The notes under the pieces: model-generated
The model's database searches: none
What the model saw: only the letters and a program-made list of their open reading frames with translations
What the model was told of the DNA's origin: nothing
Shown: piece after piece, positions 46,510-56,592 of the stretch
How the letters are laid out: each line of letters begins with the position of its first letter
Numbering within the stretch: position 1 is the first letter of the stretch
Source: Bradyrhizobium sp. AZCC 1693
GTDB taxonomy: Bacteria; Pseudomonadota; Alphaproteobacteria; Rhizobiales; Xanthobacteraceae
Direction: 5' to 3'
Assembly (NCBI RefSeq): GCF_036924745.1
Contig: NZ_JAZHSD010000001.1
Location: forward strand, 6,199,001-6,263,000
DNA length: 64,000 nt
Made by a program: the position numbers and the translations under genes

Positions 46510-47634
46510 ATGAATTATCCATCGTTGTTTTCGCCGCTCAAGGTCGGCCCCTACCAGCTCAAGCATCGTCTCGCGTTGGCGCCGTTGACGCGGATGCGGG
46601 CGGCAAAACCTTCGCTCGCGCCGCGGCCGCTCAACGCCGAGTATTATGCGCAGCGCGCGACGCCGGGCGGGTTGCTCATCGCCGAAGCCTCGCCGGTGAC
46701 GGAAACGGGCTTCGGTAGCCCCGGCGTGCCCGGCATCTATACCGAACAGCAGATCGCGGGCTGGCGCGAGGTCGTCGATGCCGTTCACGCCAGGGGCGGA
46801 ATTATTTTTCTGCAGCTCTGGCATGTCGGACGCGTCTCGCATTCCTCGTTCCAGCCGGGCGGGGTGTTGCCGGTCGCGCCGTCGGCGGTGCCGATTGCGG
46901 ACCTGAGAACAGGGACCGCGGACGGCAAGGCGGTGCCCTACGAGACGCCGCGCGCGCTCGAGACATCGGAAATCCCTTTGGTGGTCGACGCCTATCGTCA
47001 GGCGGCGAAGAATGCGCTGGCAGCCGGCTTCGACGGCGTCGAGGTGCACGGCGCCAACGGCTATTTGATCGAGCAATTCCTGCAGTCGCACACCAACTTG
47101 CGCACCGACCAATATGGCGGCTCGATTCCGAACCGCACGCGCTTCCTGATGGAAGTGACGCAGGCGGTGGTGGACGTGTGGGGCGCCGACCGCGTCGGCG
47201 TGCGGCTGTCGCCCTATGGCGTCGCCAATGGCAGCGGCGAGCCGGACCCGATGCCGCTCTACACATATGCTGTTGAACAGCTCAGTCCGCTTGGCCTCGC
47301 CTATTTGCATTTCATCGAGCCGCGCTCCTCCGGCGCCGGCCGCGCCGAGGTCAACCATCAGAACGTGCCCTCGGCGATGGTGCTGTTCCGCCCGATCTGG
47401 AAGGGCGTGCTGATCACCGCCGGCGGCTTCACCGGCGACACCGCGGATGCGGCGATCCGCGAAGGGCACGCCGACGCGGTCGCGTTCGGCCGCATCTTCA
47501 TTTCCAACCCGGACCTGCCGCGCCGCCTGCAACGCGGTTTTCCGCTGACGCCGTACAACCGCGCGACGTTCTATGGCGGCGACGTGGTGGGCTATACGGA
47601 TTATCCTGTTCATAACGAGCTGGAGCAGGCGTGA
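46510..47634 (+). CDS. Old yellow enzyme-family alkene reductase
   Basis: This 374-aa FMN-dependent ene-reductase (NemA group) has an N-terminal SLFSPLKVGPYQLKHRLALAPLTRMRA, and LQLWHVGRVSH (Trp/His region). HGANGYLIEQFLQSHTNLRTDQYGGS contains the substrate-binding His-x2-Asn pair, with LITAGGFTG and DAVAFGRIFISNPDLPRRL for FMN phosphate. It reduces activated C=C bonds of enones, nitro compounds or electrophiles. Monocistronic; a family B palindrome follows. Confidence 0.93.
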   Translation: MNYPSLFSPLKVGPYQLKHRLALAPLTRMRAAKPSLAPRPLNAEYYAQRATPGGLLIAEASPVTETGFGSPGVPGIYTEQQIAGWREVVDAVHARGGIIFLQLWHVGRVSHSSFQPGGVLPVAPSAVPIADLRTGTADGKAVPYETPRALETSEIPLVVDAYRQAAKNALAAGFDGVEVHGANGYLIEQFLQSHTNLRTDQYGGSIPNRTRFLMEVTQAVVDVWGADRVGVRLSPYGVANGSGEPDPMPLYTYAVEQLSPLGLAYLHFIEPRSSGAGRAEVNHQNVPSAMVLFRPIWKGVLITAGGFTGDTADAAIREGHADAVAFGRIFISNPDLPRRLQRGFPLTPYNRATFYGGDVVGYTDYPVHNELEQA

Positions 47635-47645
47635 TCGCTTCGTCG

Positions 47646-47716
47646 CCCGGATGGAGCGAAGCGCAATCCGGGGCCAATAGCACCGGCGTTCCCGGATTTC
47701 GCTTCGCTCCATCCGG
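47646..47716. repeat. Palindromic intergenic repeat, family B, second copy
   Basis: CCCGGATGGAGCGAAGCGCA (from 47646) and its complement ending at 47716 (GCTTCGCTCCATCCGG) match the element at 6151-6230. It lies between the alkene reductase and the GFA gene. Confidence 0.8.
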
Positions 47717-47745
47717 ATCTACATGATCGTCGAAAGGGCCCGACC

Positions 47746-48258
47746 ATGTTTCCGGAAGATGAATCGGAAAAGAAGAAAACCAAAGCCGTCGCGATCGGCA
47801 AACCCGCCGCCGGCCAGTGCCTGTGCGGCAAAGTCGCCTTCGAGATCGACGTGCCGGCGCGCTGGGCCTGGCACGATCATTCGCCGTCGAGCCGCCGCGC
47901 GCATGGCGCGGCCTATGCAACCTATGTCGGAAGCTGGCGCAAACGTTTTCGTATCACCAAAGGCAAGACCAGCCTTGCACGCTACGAAGACGAGGCCACC
48001 AAGACCGTACGCAGCTTCTGCTCGCACTGCGGCACGCCGATCGCCTACGAGCGCCCGCGCTCGCCGCACATGGTCAATATCCCCCGTGCGCTGTTTTCGG
48101 GCCGCACCGGGCGGCAACCGCTCTATCACATCGCGATCGAGGAATTGCAGGAATGGGCCTACACCGGCGAGCCGCTGGTGCCGCTGAAGGGATATCCCGG
48201 CGTGGTCTGGCAGCGCTCGAAAAGGAAGAAGCGCGCGGACCGGGAAGGGATGGTCTAG
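47746..48258 (+). CDS. GFA-family (glutathione-dependent formaldehyde-activating-like) zinc protein
   Basis: This 170-aa protein carries zinc ligands in AGQCLCGKVAFEI and SFCSHCGTPIAYE, the two CxC/CxxC centres of the GFA (CENP-V) fold. The middle KRFRITKGKTSLARYEDEA and the C-terminal LPLYHI-like strand fit the family. The role is unproven in most members; binding of glutathione adducts is the usual suggestion. The 283-base gap after it shows no feature that I can support. Confidence 0.85.
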   Translation: MFPEDESEKKKTKAVAIGKPAAGQCLCGKVAFEIDVPARWAWHDHSPSSRRAHGAAYATYVGSWRKRFRITKGKTSLARYEDEATKTVRSFCSHCGTPIAYERPRSPHMVNIPRALFSGRTGRQPLYHIAIEELQEWAYTGEPLVPLKGYPGVVWQRSKRKKRADREGMV

Positions 48259-48541
48259 AGCAGGATGAGATCAGGTTGGGCCGTGACGACGGACTATCTC
48301 GTGCCCCGGAAGCAAGCGGCCTGAACGCTGCGGGCCGGCGCCCATTCTACTTTGCATGGGGTTGTTTTCGCGATTTTGTGTCTGGGCCCTGCGGTGTACC
48401 GCCGAAGCGTATCTGAGCGGCGTCCGGGAGACGGGCGTGGACGCGCAGGGCAGCCATGATCTCCCTCCATTGCGCGCGTCCTTCAAGTTTGATCATCTGC
48501 CTCCATCCCGCGGGCCAATGAACCGGCGGGCAGGAGGGGAC

Positions 48542-50206
48542 ATGAAAAACAAGATCACCGGGCGCTCCGCATTTCTGGCACTGCTGAAAGACGAAGGCGT
48601 CACGCATCTGTTCGGCAATCCCGGCACCACCGAACTGCCGATCATGCACGCGCTGAAGGACCATCCCGACCTCACCTATGTGATGGCGATGCAGGAAAGC
48701 CTCGTCGTCGCCATGGCCGACGGTTTTAGCCGCGCCTCGGGCAAGCTCGTCGCATGCAACGTGCACGTCGCGCCCGGCCTCGGCAACGCGATGGGCTCGC
48801 TCTATAACGCGAGCTTTACGGGGACGCCGCTGATCCTGACAGCCGGCCAGCAGGAGCAGGGTCACGGCCTGACGGAGCCGGTGCTCCACGGTCCGCTGGT
48901 GCAGATGGCGGCGCCGCTGGTGAAATGGGCGGTCGAGGTGACGCGGCTGGAAGATTTGCCGCGCATCGTGCGCCGCGCCGCCAAGATCGCGACCACGCCG
49001 CCGACCGGCCCGGTATTCATCTCGCTGCCGGGCGACATCCTCAATGCCGAGGCCGGCATCGAACTCGGCCGCTCGACCCGGGTCGATACGCGCGTCAAAC
49101 CGGCGGAGGAATCGTTGCAGGCGCTGACCGCGCGCATCCTCAAAGCGGAGCGGCCCGTCATCATTGTCGGCGACGAGATCGTCAAGAGCGACGCATTGCA
49201 GGAGGCGGCTCGATTGGCGGAAACGCTGGGCTGTCCGGCGTATCAGTCTTCAACGCCCTATGGCGCGCATTTCCTCTCTGAGAGCCCGTGCTTCATGGGC
49301 GCGCTGGCGCGCATCCAGAAAATCGCCCGCGATACGCTGTCGCCGTACGATCTCATCATCGCGCTCGGCGGCGATCCCTTGCGGATGTCGGTGTTTAGCG
49401 AAATCGAACCGCTGCCGGACGGGCTTTCAATCGTTCAGGTCGGCCTGGTCGATCACGACCTCGCCAGGAATTACGGCGTCGAGATCGCGCTCAAGGCCGA
49501 TGTGCGGGAAACCCTGCGTGCGCTGGTGCCGGCGCTGAAGGCCGCGGGCGGCAGTGGGCTCGAAACGCGTGCGAAGCAGGGACTGGCCGCGCTGGCGTCG
49601 AAGAACTGGACAGCCAGGCGCAGGCCGCTGGTCGAACAGATATCGAAACACGTCAGCACTTCGCCGATCGATCCGGATTGGCTGGCGCTGCAGGTGGTCG
49701 AGGCGATGCCCGAGAATGCGATCCTGGTCGATGAGGGACTGACCTCGTCGCGGCAGATGATCGCGCTGCGCCCGCATCGCGATCGCTACGGCTATCACGC
49801 GCTCGCTTCGGGCGGCATCGGCTGGGGATTGCCGGCGTCCGTCGGCGTCAGCCTCGCCAACCCCGAGCGGCCGGTCGTGTGTTACTCCGGCGACGGCAGT
49901 TCGATGTATTCGATCCAGTCGCTATGGACCGCGGCAAACCACAAGCTGCCGCTGACGTTCGTGATCGTCAACAATGGCGGCTACCGCATCATCAAGCAGC
50001 GCTTGCTCGCCTTCCACGGCGACGATCACTATGTCGGCATGGATTTCATCGATCCGCCGGTGGATTTTACGGGCGTGGCGAAATCGCTCGGACTTGAGGC
50101 GACACGGGTCACCGATCCCTCGCAATTGAAGTCCGTATTGTCATCCGCCTTCAGCCGCCCCGGCGCCAAGCTAGTTGAGGTGGTGGTGAGCAATTCGGTG
50201 AATTGA
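48542..50206 (+). CDS. Thiamine diphosphate-dependent enzyme, benzoylformate decarboxylase-like
   Basis: The protein is 554 aa from ATG 48542 (AGGAGG five bases upstream). Three ThDP-enzyme domains are present: PYR domain with the catalytic Glu region (LFGNPGTTELPIMHAL; AMQESLVVAMADGFSRASG; VHVAPGLGNAMGSLYN), central domain (RPVIIVGDEIVKSDAL), and PP domain with GDGSSMYSIQSLWTAANHKLPLTFVIVNNGGY. The NPGTTELP and NVHVAPGLGNA motifs point to MdlC-type 2-oxoacid decarboxylases rather than acetolactate synthase. No mandelate genes are nearby, so the substrate is open. Confidence 0.88.
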   Translation: MKNKITGRSAFLALLKDEGVTHLFGNPGTTELPIMHALKDHPDLTYVMAMQESLVVAMADGFSRASGKLVACNVHVAPGLGNAMGSLYNASFTGTPLILTAGQQEQGHGLTEPVLHGPLVQMAAPLVKWAVEVTRLEDLPRIVRRAAKIATTPPTGPVFISLPGDILNAEAGIELGRSTRVDTRVKPAEESLQALTARILKAERPVIIVGDEIVKSDALQEAARLAETLGCPAYQSSTPYGAHFLSESPCFMGALARIQKIARDTLSPYDLIIALGGDPLRMSVFSEIEPLPDGLSIVQVGLVDHDLARNYGVEIALKADVRETLRALVPALKAAGGSGLETRAKQGLAALASKNWTARRRPLVEQISKHVSTSPIDPDWLALQVVEAMPENAILVDEGLTSSRQMIALRPHRDRYGYHALASGGIGWGLPASVGVSLANPERPVVCYSGDGSSMYSIQSLWTAANHKLPLTFVIVNNGGYRIIKQRLLAFHGDDHYVGMDFIDPPVDFTGVAKSLGLEATRVTDPSQLKSVLSSAFSRPGAKLVEVVVSNSVN

Positions 50207-50212
50207 TTACAC

Positions 50213-50293
50213 CGTCATTCCGGGGCGATGCGAAGCATCGAACCCGGAATCTCGAGATTCCGGGTCTGGTCCTTCGGACCATCCCGGAATGAC
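50213..50293. repeat. Palindromic intergenic repeat, family F (GTCATTCCGGG)
   Basis: The element begins CGTCATTCCGGGGCG and ends CATCCCGGAATGAC. The centre is a perfect palindrome, CCCGGAATCTC/GAGATTCCGGG (50243-50264). A larger relative lies at 62608-62721. Confidence 0.8.
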
Positions 50294-50299
50294 AGAGCA

Positions 50300-51688
50300 C
50301 TACTCAGCCGCCTTCGCCTGCATGTGGGGCCGATACCTCGCCGCCGGATGCTGCGTCGTCAGCCGCGCCCGTCCGGCACCGAACAGTTTTTCGCGCAACG
50401 TTCCTTTCGCGTACTCGCTCTTGTACCGTCCGCGCTTCGTCAGCTCCGGCACCAGCATATCGGCGATATCCTCGAAATCGCCGGGTGAAGTCGCGAATGC
50501 GACGTTGAGGCCATCGACGTCGGTCTGCTCGAACCAGGCCTCGATATCGTCGGCGACCTTTTCGGGCGAGCCGACCACGACCGGCCCGGCGCCGCCGATG
50601 CCGACATGCTCGACAACCTCGCGCACGGTCCAGACCCTATCAGGATCGGCACGGGTGACGTTGTCGAGCGCGGTGCGGCCGGCATCGTTCTGAATGTGGC
50701 GCACCTGCTGGTCGAGGTCGTAGCCCGAGAAGTCGATACCCATCCAGCCCGACATCAAGGCCAGCGCGCCCTCGGGCGCGATGTGGCGGCGATAGTCGGC
50801 GTATTTCGCTTTCGCCTCGGCCTCGGTGCGGCCGAGAATGATCGTCATCATCGAGAACATCAGGATCTCGGCCGGATTGCGCCCGATTTCCTTCGCAGCC
50901 GCGCGGATCGCCGCTACGCGTGGCCCGATGATCTTGGCCGACGGGCCCGACATGAACACGCATTCGGCGTGCTGGGCGGCGAATTGCCGTCCGCGTGGCG
51001 AGGTGCCGGCCTGATACAAGACCGGCGTCCGCTGCGGCGACGGCTCGCTGAGATGAATGGCGCTGAGCCGGTAGTTGCTTCCCTCATGCTCGATCCGATG
51101 CACCTTGGAAGGATCGGCGAAGATGCCGCGCGAGCGGTCGCGCAGCACGGCGTCGTCCTCCCAGCTTCCTTCCCAGAGCTTGTAGACCAGCTCCATATAT
51201 TCATCCGCGATCGCGTAGCGGTCGTCATGCGCGGTCTGCTTGTCCTTGCCGGCGCCGCGGGCGGCACTGTCGAGATAGCCGGTCACCACGTTCCAGCCGA
51301 TCCGCCCCTCAGTCAGGTGATCCAGTGTCGACATCCGTCGGGCAAACGGGTAGGGCGGCTCGAAGGAGAGATTGCTGGTGACGCCAAAACCGAGATTTTG
51401 CGTCACCGCCGCCATCGCCGGGATCAGCATCAGCGGCTCGTTGGCCGGCGTCTGCGCGGCATTGCGCAGCGCGGCGTCGGGGTTATCGCCGAACACGTCG
51501 TAGACGCCGAGCACGTCGGCGAGAAACAGTCCGTCGAAGCGGCCGCGCTCCAGCACCCTTGCCAGATCGAGCCAATAGGGCAGGCGGTTGTAGCCGAGTG
51601 TGCGGTCGCGCGGATGGGTCCAGAGCCCCGGCGATTGATGCGCCACGCAGTTCATGGCGAAGGCGTTGAGCCGGATTTGTTTTGTCAT
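50300..51688 (-). CDS. LLM-class flavin-dependent monooxygenase, NtaA/SnaA/DszA group
   Basis: The protein is 462 aa from MTKQIRLNAFAMNCVAHQSPGLW at 51688 (GAGG eight bases upstream). It is a TIM-barrel FMNH2-dependent oxygenase: GLFLADVLGVYDVF, the SFEPPYPFARRMSTLDHLTEGRIGWNVVTGY block and LYQAGTSPRGRQFAAQHAECVF are diagnostic of the nitrilotriacetate/pristinamycin/sulfone monooxygenase branch. It needs a separate flavin reductase, not found here. Possible substrates are aminopolycarboxylates or organosulfur compounds. Confidence 0.92.
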   Translation of the reverse strand: MTKQIRLNAFAMNCVAHQSPGLWTHPRDRTLGYNRLPYWLDLARVLERGRFDGLFLADVLGVYDVFGDNPDAALRNAAQTPANEPLMLIPAMAAVTQNLGFGVTSNLSFEPPYPFARRMSTLDHLTEGRIGWNVVTGYLDSAARGAGKDKQTAHDDRYAIADEYMELVYKLWEGSWEDDAVLRDRSRGIFADPSKVHRIEHEGSNYRLSAIHLSEPSPQRTPVLYQAGTSPRGRQFAAQHAECVFMSGPSAKIIGPRVAAIRAAAKEIGRNPAEILMFSMMTIILGRTEAEAKAKYADYRRHIAPEGALALMSGWMGIDFSGYDLDQQVRHIQNDAGRTALDNVTRADPDRVWTVREVVEHVGIGGAGPVVVGSPEKVADDIEAWFEQTDVDGLNVAFATSPGDFEDIADMLVPELTKRGRYKSEYAKGTLREKLFGAGRARLTTQHPAARYRPHMQAKAAE

Positions 51689-51874
51689 GACGCGAACCTC
51701 GGTGCATGCAGGTTCCCTGCGCGTTCGCCCGGTTAAACGCCGGGCTGTTGCCTGAAATTGTTGCATCCTCGCTGTTTTTAGCAAGGCCTCATTCGGTAGC
51801 CCATGCCACTTCCAGCGGGCGGCTTATCCCGATAGGTTGCGCTCCACACATTAGCGAACAAGGGAAAGAAAAAT

Positions 51875-53260
51875 ATGGCTGATAGAGCCGACGCGATTGC
51901 GCGGGTACGTGAGCATCTAAATTCCGGTGCGTTTCTCGCCGAGCTCGGCCGCAGGGTCGGTTATCGGACCGAAAGCCAGAACCCCGGCAGCGGCGAGGCG
52001 TTGCGCGCCTATCTCGTCGACGACCTCCAGCCCGCCTTCGCCGCGCTCGATTTCTCCACCCGCCTGATCGAATCGCCGACCGGCAAGGGTCCGTATCTAT
52101 TGGCGGATTATCGCGAGGACGCCTCGCTGCCGACCGTGCTCACCTATGGCCATGGCGATGTCGTCGACGGCATGGAAGGCGAATGGCGCGACAATCTCGA
52201 CCCCTGGAAAACCACGACCAAAGGCGAGCGCGTCTATGGCCGCGGCACCGCCGACAACAAGGGCCAGCACAGCATCAATCTCGCGGCCTTGCGCGCCGTG
52301 CGCGAGACCCGCGGCGGCAAGCTCGGCTTCAACGCCAAATTCATCATCGAGACCGGCGAGGAGATCGGCTCGCCGGATCTGCGGCAGGTGTGCGAGGCTC
52401 ATCGCGAGGAGCTGAAGGCCGATCTGTTCCTGGCCTCCGACGGCCCGCGGCTTTCGGCCGATCGGCCGACCATTTTCCTCGGCTGCCGCGGCGGCAACCG
52501 CATCCATCTCGACGTCAATCTGCGTGAGGGCGGGAACCATTCGGGCAATTGGGGCGGCGTGCTCGCCAACCCCGCGACGATCCTTTGCAACGCCATCGCG
52601 AGCCTCGTCGACGGCAAGGGGCGGATGAAGCTCGACGCGCTCAAGCCGCCGCGGATTTCGAACGCAGTGCGCGCGGCGCTCGCGGACGTGAAGATCGAGC
52701 CGACCGCCGGCGAGCCGGCGCTGGCGCCCGACTGGGGCGAGGAGGGATTGTCGCCGGCAGAACGGCTGTTTGCCTGGAACACGCTGGAAGTGCTGGCGAT
52801 GTCGTCGGGCAATATCGACAAGCCGGCCAACGCCATTCCCGGCCGCGCCAATGCCGTGCTGCAGCTTCGCTTCGTCGTCGGCACCAGGTACGAAGAGGTC
52901 GCTGACGCCGTGCGCGCGCATTTGCATGCCAACGGCTTTCCGATGGTGGAGGTCAGCGGCGCGCAGCGCTTCGCCGCCTCGCGCACCGATGTCGACAGTC
53001 CCTGGGTGAACTGGACGGCGGACTCGATCCTGAAGACCACCGGCAAGGCGCCCGCGATGCTGCCGAATTTCGGCGGCTCGCTGCCCAACGACGTATTCGC
53101 CGAAGGACTGGGGCTGCCGACGATCTGGGTGCCGCATTCCTATCCCGGCTGCTCGCAGCATGCGCCGGATGAACACATTCTTCTGCCCGTGACCGAGGAA
53201 GCGCTCGCCATCATGGCGGGGCTGTTCTGGGATCTCGGCGAGAAGAAGCGGGCCTTTTAG
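51875..53260 (+). CDS. M20-family metallopeptidase (dipeptidase/deacylase)
   Basis: This 461-aa dizinc hydrolase has LTYGHGDVVDGMEGEW (first metal His and Asp), YGRGTADNKGQHS (bridging Asp), IIETGEEIGSPD (catalytic Glu-Glu), and PHSYPGCSQHAPDEH (C-terminal metal His). An inserted dimerisation domain lies at about residues 200-330. There is no signal peptide. It could release amino acids from peptides or N-acyl amino acids; proximity to the amino acid transport and D-amino acid genes is suggestive only. Confidence 0.9.
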   Translation: MADRADAIARVREHLNSGAFLAELGRRVGYRTESQNPGSGEALRAYLVDDLQPAFAALDFSTRLIESPTGKGPYLLADYREDASLPTVLTYGHGDVVDGMEGEWRDNLDPWKTTTKGERVYGRGTADNKGQHSINLAALRAVRETRGGKLGFNAKFIIETGEEIGSPDLRQVCEAHREELKADLFLASDGPRLSADRPTIFLGCRGGNRIHLDVNLREGGNHSGNWGGVLANPATILCNAIASLVDGKGRMKLDALKPPRISNAVRAALADVKIEPTAGEPALAPDWGEEGLSPAERLFAWNTLEVLAMSSGNIDKPANAIPGRANAVLQLRFVVGTRYEEVADAVRAHLHANGFPMVEVSGAQRFAASRTDVDSPWVNWTADSILKTTGKAPAMLPNFGGSLPNDVFAEGLGLPTIWVPHSYPGCSQHAPDEHILLPVTEEALAIMAGLFWDLGEKKRAF

Positions 53261-53267
53261 CTGCGGC

Positions 53268-54776
53268 TCACACTCCTTCGTCCAGCGCGACCAGTTCGCG
53301 CTTCTTGCGCAGCGCCGGCAGCAGCGGGCCGATCAGCAGCACGACCGCCAATGCGAGACAGGCGGCCGAAATCGGCCGCTCGACGAAGGTCATCAGATCG
53401 CCCTGCGACAGGATCAGCGACTTGCGCAGGTTGTTCTCCAGCATTGGCCCGAGCACGAAGGCCAGCACCAGCGGCGCCGGCTCGTAGCCGAGCTTGCGCA
53501 TGAAATAGCCGATAATGCCGAACGCGATCATCACATAGACATCGAACACGTTGTTGCTGGAGCAATAGACGCCGATGATGGTGAACAGGATGATCAGCGG
53601 GAACAGGATGTTGTAGGGCAATTTGAGGAGCTGCACCCACATGCCGATCATCGGCAGGTTCAGCACCAGCAGCATCAGGTTGCCGATATACATGCTGGCG
53701 ACGATGCCCCAGAACAGGCCGGGGTTCTGCGTGATCATCAGCGGACCGGGCTGCAGCCCGTGAATGACGAAGGCGCCGAGCAACAGCGCCATTACCACGT
53801 TTGGTGGAATCCCAAGTGTCATCAGCGGAATGAAGGCGCCGCCCGCTGCGGCATTGTTGGCGGCTTCGGGTCCCGCCACGCCCTCGATCGCGCCGTTGCC
53901 GAAGCGCTCCGGCGTCCTGGACAGCCGCTTCTCCAGCGCATAGGACGCGAACGACGAGATCACCGCGCCGCCGCCCGGCAGGATGCCGAGGAAAAATCCA
54001 AGAACCGTTCCGCGCGTCATCGGGCCGGCACTGGCTTTCCAGTCCTCTTTGCTTGGAAGCAGGTGCGTGATCTTGGTGTTGATGATGTCGCGTTTGATGA
54101 CCTGCTCGGTGTTGAGCAGCACTTCGGCGATTCCGAACAGGCCCATGACCACGGGGACGAGGCCGATGCCGTCGATCAACTCCACCCGGCCGAAAGTCAG
54201 GCGCGGCTGCGCGGTGATGCTGTCGAGCCCGATCACGCCGAGCACGACGCCGATGCAGGCCATCAACAGCGCCTTCGCCATCGAGCCCTGCGTCAGGAAG
54301 GTCAGCACCACGAGGCCGAGCACCATCAGGCTGAAATACTCGGCCGGGCCGAATGCAATCGCGACGCTGGCGAGCTTTGGCGCCACCAGCATCAGCGCGA
54401 TCAGCGCGAAGGTACCGGCGAAGAACGAGCCGAATGCGGAGATGCCGAGCGCAGGTCCCGCGCGGCCCTGCTTGGCCATCTGGTGGCCATCGATACAGGT
54501 GACGACGGAAGCGGCCTCGCCGGGAATGTTGACCAGGATCGAGGTGGTCGAGCCGCCATACATCGAGCCGTAATAGATGCCGGCCATCATGATGATGCCG
54601 GACTCCGGCGTCCCCGACAGCGTGATCGGCAGCAGCAGCGACATAGCCGAGATCGGGCCGATGCCCGGCAGCACGCCGACCAGCGTGCCGATGAACACGC
54701 CGATGAAGCAGTAGATCAGATTGACGGGTTGAAGGGCGACGCCGAAGCCATGGGCGACATTGATGAGTGTGTCCAT
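53268..54776 (-). CDS. tctA: Tripartite tricarboxylate transporter, large membrane subunit
   Basis: This 502-aa protein with about 12 membrane segments belongs to the TctA family. Signatures are [20 protein letters not shown] near the N-terminus and the repeated [24 protein letters not shown] loop, with [15 protein letters not shown] and [20 protein letters not shown]. Such systems take up citrate-like or other carboxylates using an ion gradient. It is the last gene of a tctC-tctB-tctA operon, with tctB 7 bases upstream. Confidence 0.93.
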   Translation of the reverse strand: MDTLINVAHGFGVALQPVNLIYCFIGVFIGTLVGVLPGIGPISAMSLLLPITLSGTPESGIIMMAGIYYGSMYGGSTTSILVNIPGEAASVVTCIDGHQMAKQGRAGPALGISAFGSFFAGTFALIALMLVAPKLASVAIAFGPAEYFSLMVLGLVVLTFLTQGSMAKALLMACIGVVLGVIGLDSITAQPRLTFGRVELIDGIGLVPVVMGLFGIAEVLLNTEQVIKRDIINTKITHLLPSKEDWKASAGPMTRGTVLGFFLGILPGGGAVISSFASYALEKRLSRTPERFGNGAIEGVAGPEAANNAAAGGAFIPLMTLGIPPNVVMALLLGAFVIHGLQPGPLMITQNPGLFWGIVASMYIGNLMLLVLNLPMIGMWVQLLKLPYNILFPLIILFTIIGVYCSSNNVFDVYVMIAFGIIGYFMRKLGYEPAPLVLAFVLGPMLENNLRKSLILSQGDLMTFVERPISAACLALAVVLLIGPLLPALRKKRELVALDEGV

Positions 54777-54783
54777 GGTGCGA

Positions 54784-55269
54784 TCAGCCGATTTCGAAGA
54801 TGCCGGAGGGCAACTGGATCAGGAGCAGACGTTTGAGGACCCACCACATCCCGAGCGGAACCAGCACGGCAATCGGAACGGCTAGCGGCCAGCGGACGGG
54901 ATCGACCACGCGCAACAGCAGCAACATCAGCGGGATCGAGGACAGCAGAAATCCGAGCGGGTTGAGCGCGAAGGAAAAAGCGATGAGGCAGACGATCACC
55001 AGCAGCGGCTTGGTCCAGCGCGTGTCCACCCAGCGCGAGCCAAAGGTCGGCCCGCCCTCGGTCAATGCGGCGATGGTGATCGAGGCGGCGAACAGGCACA
55101 TCAGGATGCCCGTATAGAACAGCACGAAGCCGGAGCCGGGATCGTTGATGGTGCCGAGCTTGAGCTTGAGGCCGGACCAGATCACGAAGCCGCCGAGCCC
55201 AAGCCCGACCAGCCCGCCCCACAGTTCGGAATTGTTGAGGCGGAATTTGACGTTGGTGTCGTTGGTCAT
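54784..55269 (-). CDS. tctB: Tripartite tricarboxylate transporter, small membrane subunit
   Basis: This 161-aa protein with four membrane segments belongs to the TctB family (ELWGGLVGLGLGGFVIWSGLKL; GTINDPGSGFVLFYTGILMCLF; LLVIVCLIAFSFALNPLGFLLSSIPLMLLLLRVV; VAVLVPLGMWWVLKRLL). ATG 55269 (MTNDTNVKFRL) is chosen over an upstream in-frame codon, which falls in a repeat. GAGAAAG precedes it. It is followed after 7 bases by tctA. Confidence 0.9.
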   Translation of the reverse strand: MTNDTNVKFRLNNSELWGGLVGLGLGGFVIWSGLKLKLGTINDPGSGFVLFYTGILMCLFAASITIAALTEGGPTFGSRWVDTRWTKPLLVIVCLIAFSFALNPLGFLLSSIPLMLLLLRVVDPVRWPLAVPIAVLVPLGMWWVLKRLLLIQLPSGIFEIG

Positions 55270-55284
55270 TGCATCTTTCTCAGC

Positions 55285-55425
55285 CGTTCCCCGGACGCGG
55301 CGCAGCGCGAAGCGGTGCGCTGCAGAGCCGGGGTCCATGTGTTCGCGGGCGTAGTGTTTGCAGATGCAGTGGGTCCCGGCTCTGCGGAGCAGCGTGAAGA
55401 ACGCTGCACCGCGTCCGGGACACGG
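55285..55425. repeat. Palindromic intergenic repeat, family G (CCCCGGACGCGG...CCGCGTCCGGG)
   Basis: The outer arms are CCCCGGACGCGGCGCAGCGC (from 55289) and GCTGCACCGCGTCCGGG (ending about 55421); the inner arms are CAGAGCCGGGGTCC and GGGTCCCGGCTCTGC. It lies between tctC and tctB inside the operon and may lower downstream expression or protect the receptor mRNA. Confidence 0.75.
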
Positions 55426-55431
55426 CCGAAA

Positions 55432-56403
55432 CTAGTTCGTCTTCTTCGCCAGCCCGAGCTTGTCGATCACCTTGCGCTCGGATTCGGTCACTTCGACGAC
55501 GAACTTCTTGTAGTCCTCGGTGTTCTTGTAGTTCGGCACCATGTCGAATTTGGCGAGCGTGGCGATCACGGCTGGGTCTTCCAGTGCCTTCTTGAAGGCG
55601 TCGTGCAGCTTGGCGACGATCTTCGGGTCCATGCCCTTCGGTCCGGCGATGCCGAACGGCGAATCATAGACCATGGGATAACCGAGCTCCTTGAGCGTCG
55701 GCACATCGGGATAGTTCGGCGAGCGCGCCGAGGTCCACACCATCAACAGCCGCAGCTTGCCGGCGTCGACCAGCGGCCGCCAGCCGGTCGAATCCGCCTG
55801 CAGCATGGTGTGCTGTCCCAGCACCGCGGCATTGGTTTCCGCGCCGCCCTTGAAAGGCACCTGTGTCAGCTTGATGCCGGCCATCGAAGCGATCTGCTCC
55901 ATGCCGATATGCAGCGACGTGCCGGCGCCTGGCGTCGCATAGGTCACCTTGCCGGGGTTCTGCTTGGCGTATTCGACCACATCCTTCCAGGTCTTGAATG
56001 GCGACTCGGCGCTGGCGGTGACGCCGAACGTGTAGCCGGTGAGGTGGACGATATAGGTGAAGTCCTTGTCTGGATTCCACGACACCTCCTGCATTAACGG
56101 CAGGCGGAACACGGTGATCGGAATCTGCGCGATAGTGTAGCCGTCCGGCCTGGCCGCCGCCGCCATGGTGGCAGGGCCGACGGTGCCGCTGCCACCGGCC
56201 TTGTTGTCGATGGCGATCGGCTGTCCGAGCAGTTTTGAGGCGCTTTCGGCGATCGCCCGCATCGAGATGTCGGTCGAGCCGCCTGCCGGCCACGGGACGA
56301 TCAGCGTGATCGGCTTGGTGGGATATTCCTGCGCGCCGGCGGCTGCTGAAATCAGCATGCCGACGGCGGCGACGGCGATCGTCAAACGGCGAGCCCTGGA
56401 CAT
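55432..56403 (-). CDS. tctC: Tripartite tricarboxylate transporter receptor (Bug family)
   Basis: This 323-aa periplasmic binding protein has a signal peptide from ATG 56403 (MSRARRLTIAVAAVGMLISAAAGA). The mature start is QEYPTKPITLIVPWPAGGSTDISMR, with AGGSGTVGPATMAAARPDGYTI in the ligand loop. GGGGAG lies eight bases upstream. It is the first gene of the tctCBA operon and therefore the dedicated receptor of that transporter, unlike the orphan pair at 16725-18770. The ligand is unknown. Confidence 0.92.
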   Translation of the reverse strand: MSRARRLTIAVAAVGMLISAAAGAQEYPTKPITLIVPWPAGGSTDISMRAIAESASKLLGQPIAIDNKAGGSGTVGPATMAAAARPDGYTIAQIPITVFRLPLMQEVSWNPDKDFTYIVHLTGYTFGVTASAESPFKTWKDVVEYAKQNPGKVTYATPGAGTSLHIGMEQIASMAGIKLTQVPFKGGAETNAAVLGQHTMLQADSTGWRPLVDAGKLRLLMVWTSARSPNYPDVPTLKELGYPMVYDSPFGIAGPKGMDPKIVAKLHDAFKKALEDPAVIATLAKFDMVPNYKNTEDYKKFVVEVTESERKVIDKLGLAKKTN

Positions 56404-56592
56404 ATCGAACACTCCCCTGCGGCCTCATTGACGGGGAGGCGCGCTTATCTTCTTTTTCTGGGATCGATCTTCCCCGAAATCGCCTGAGAAGAAAAGCGTA
56501 TTGACCGCGGCGAATGCCGCCGAGGCCGTCGCAATCGGGCGGAAATGCGACGTGCGACAATTGGCCTGCCGCGGCCTCCCGAGATACGGAAT

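Noticed and set aside
53760..54836. 358-codon frame opposite tctA
   Set aside because: The composition is Asp/His/Arg-rich and repetitive without a domain, while tctA on the other strand has the family signatures.
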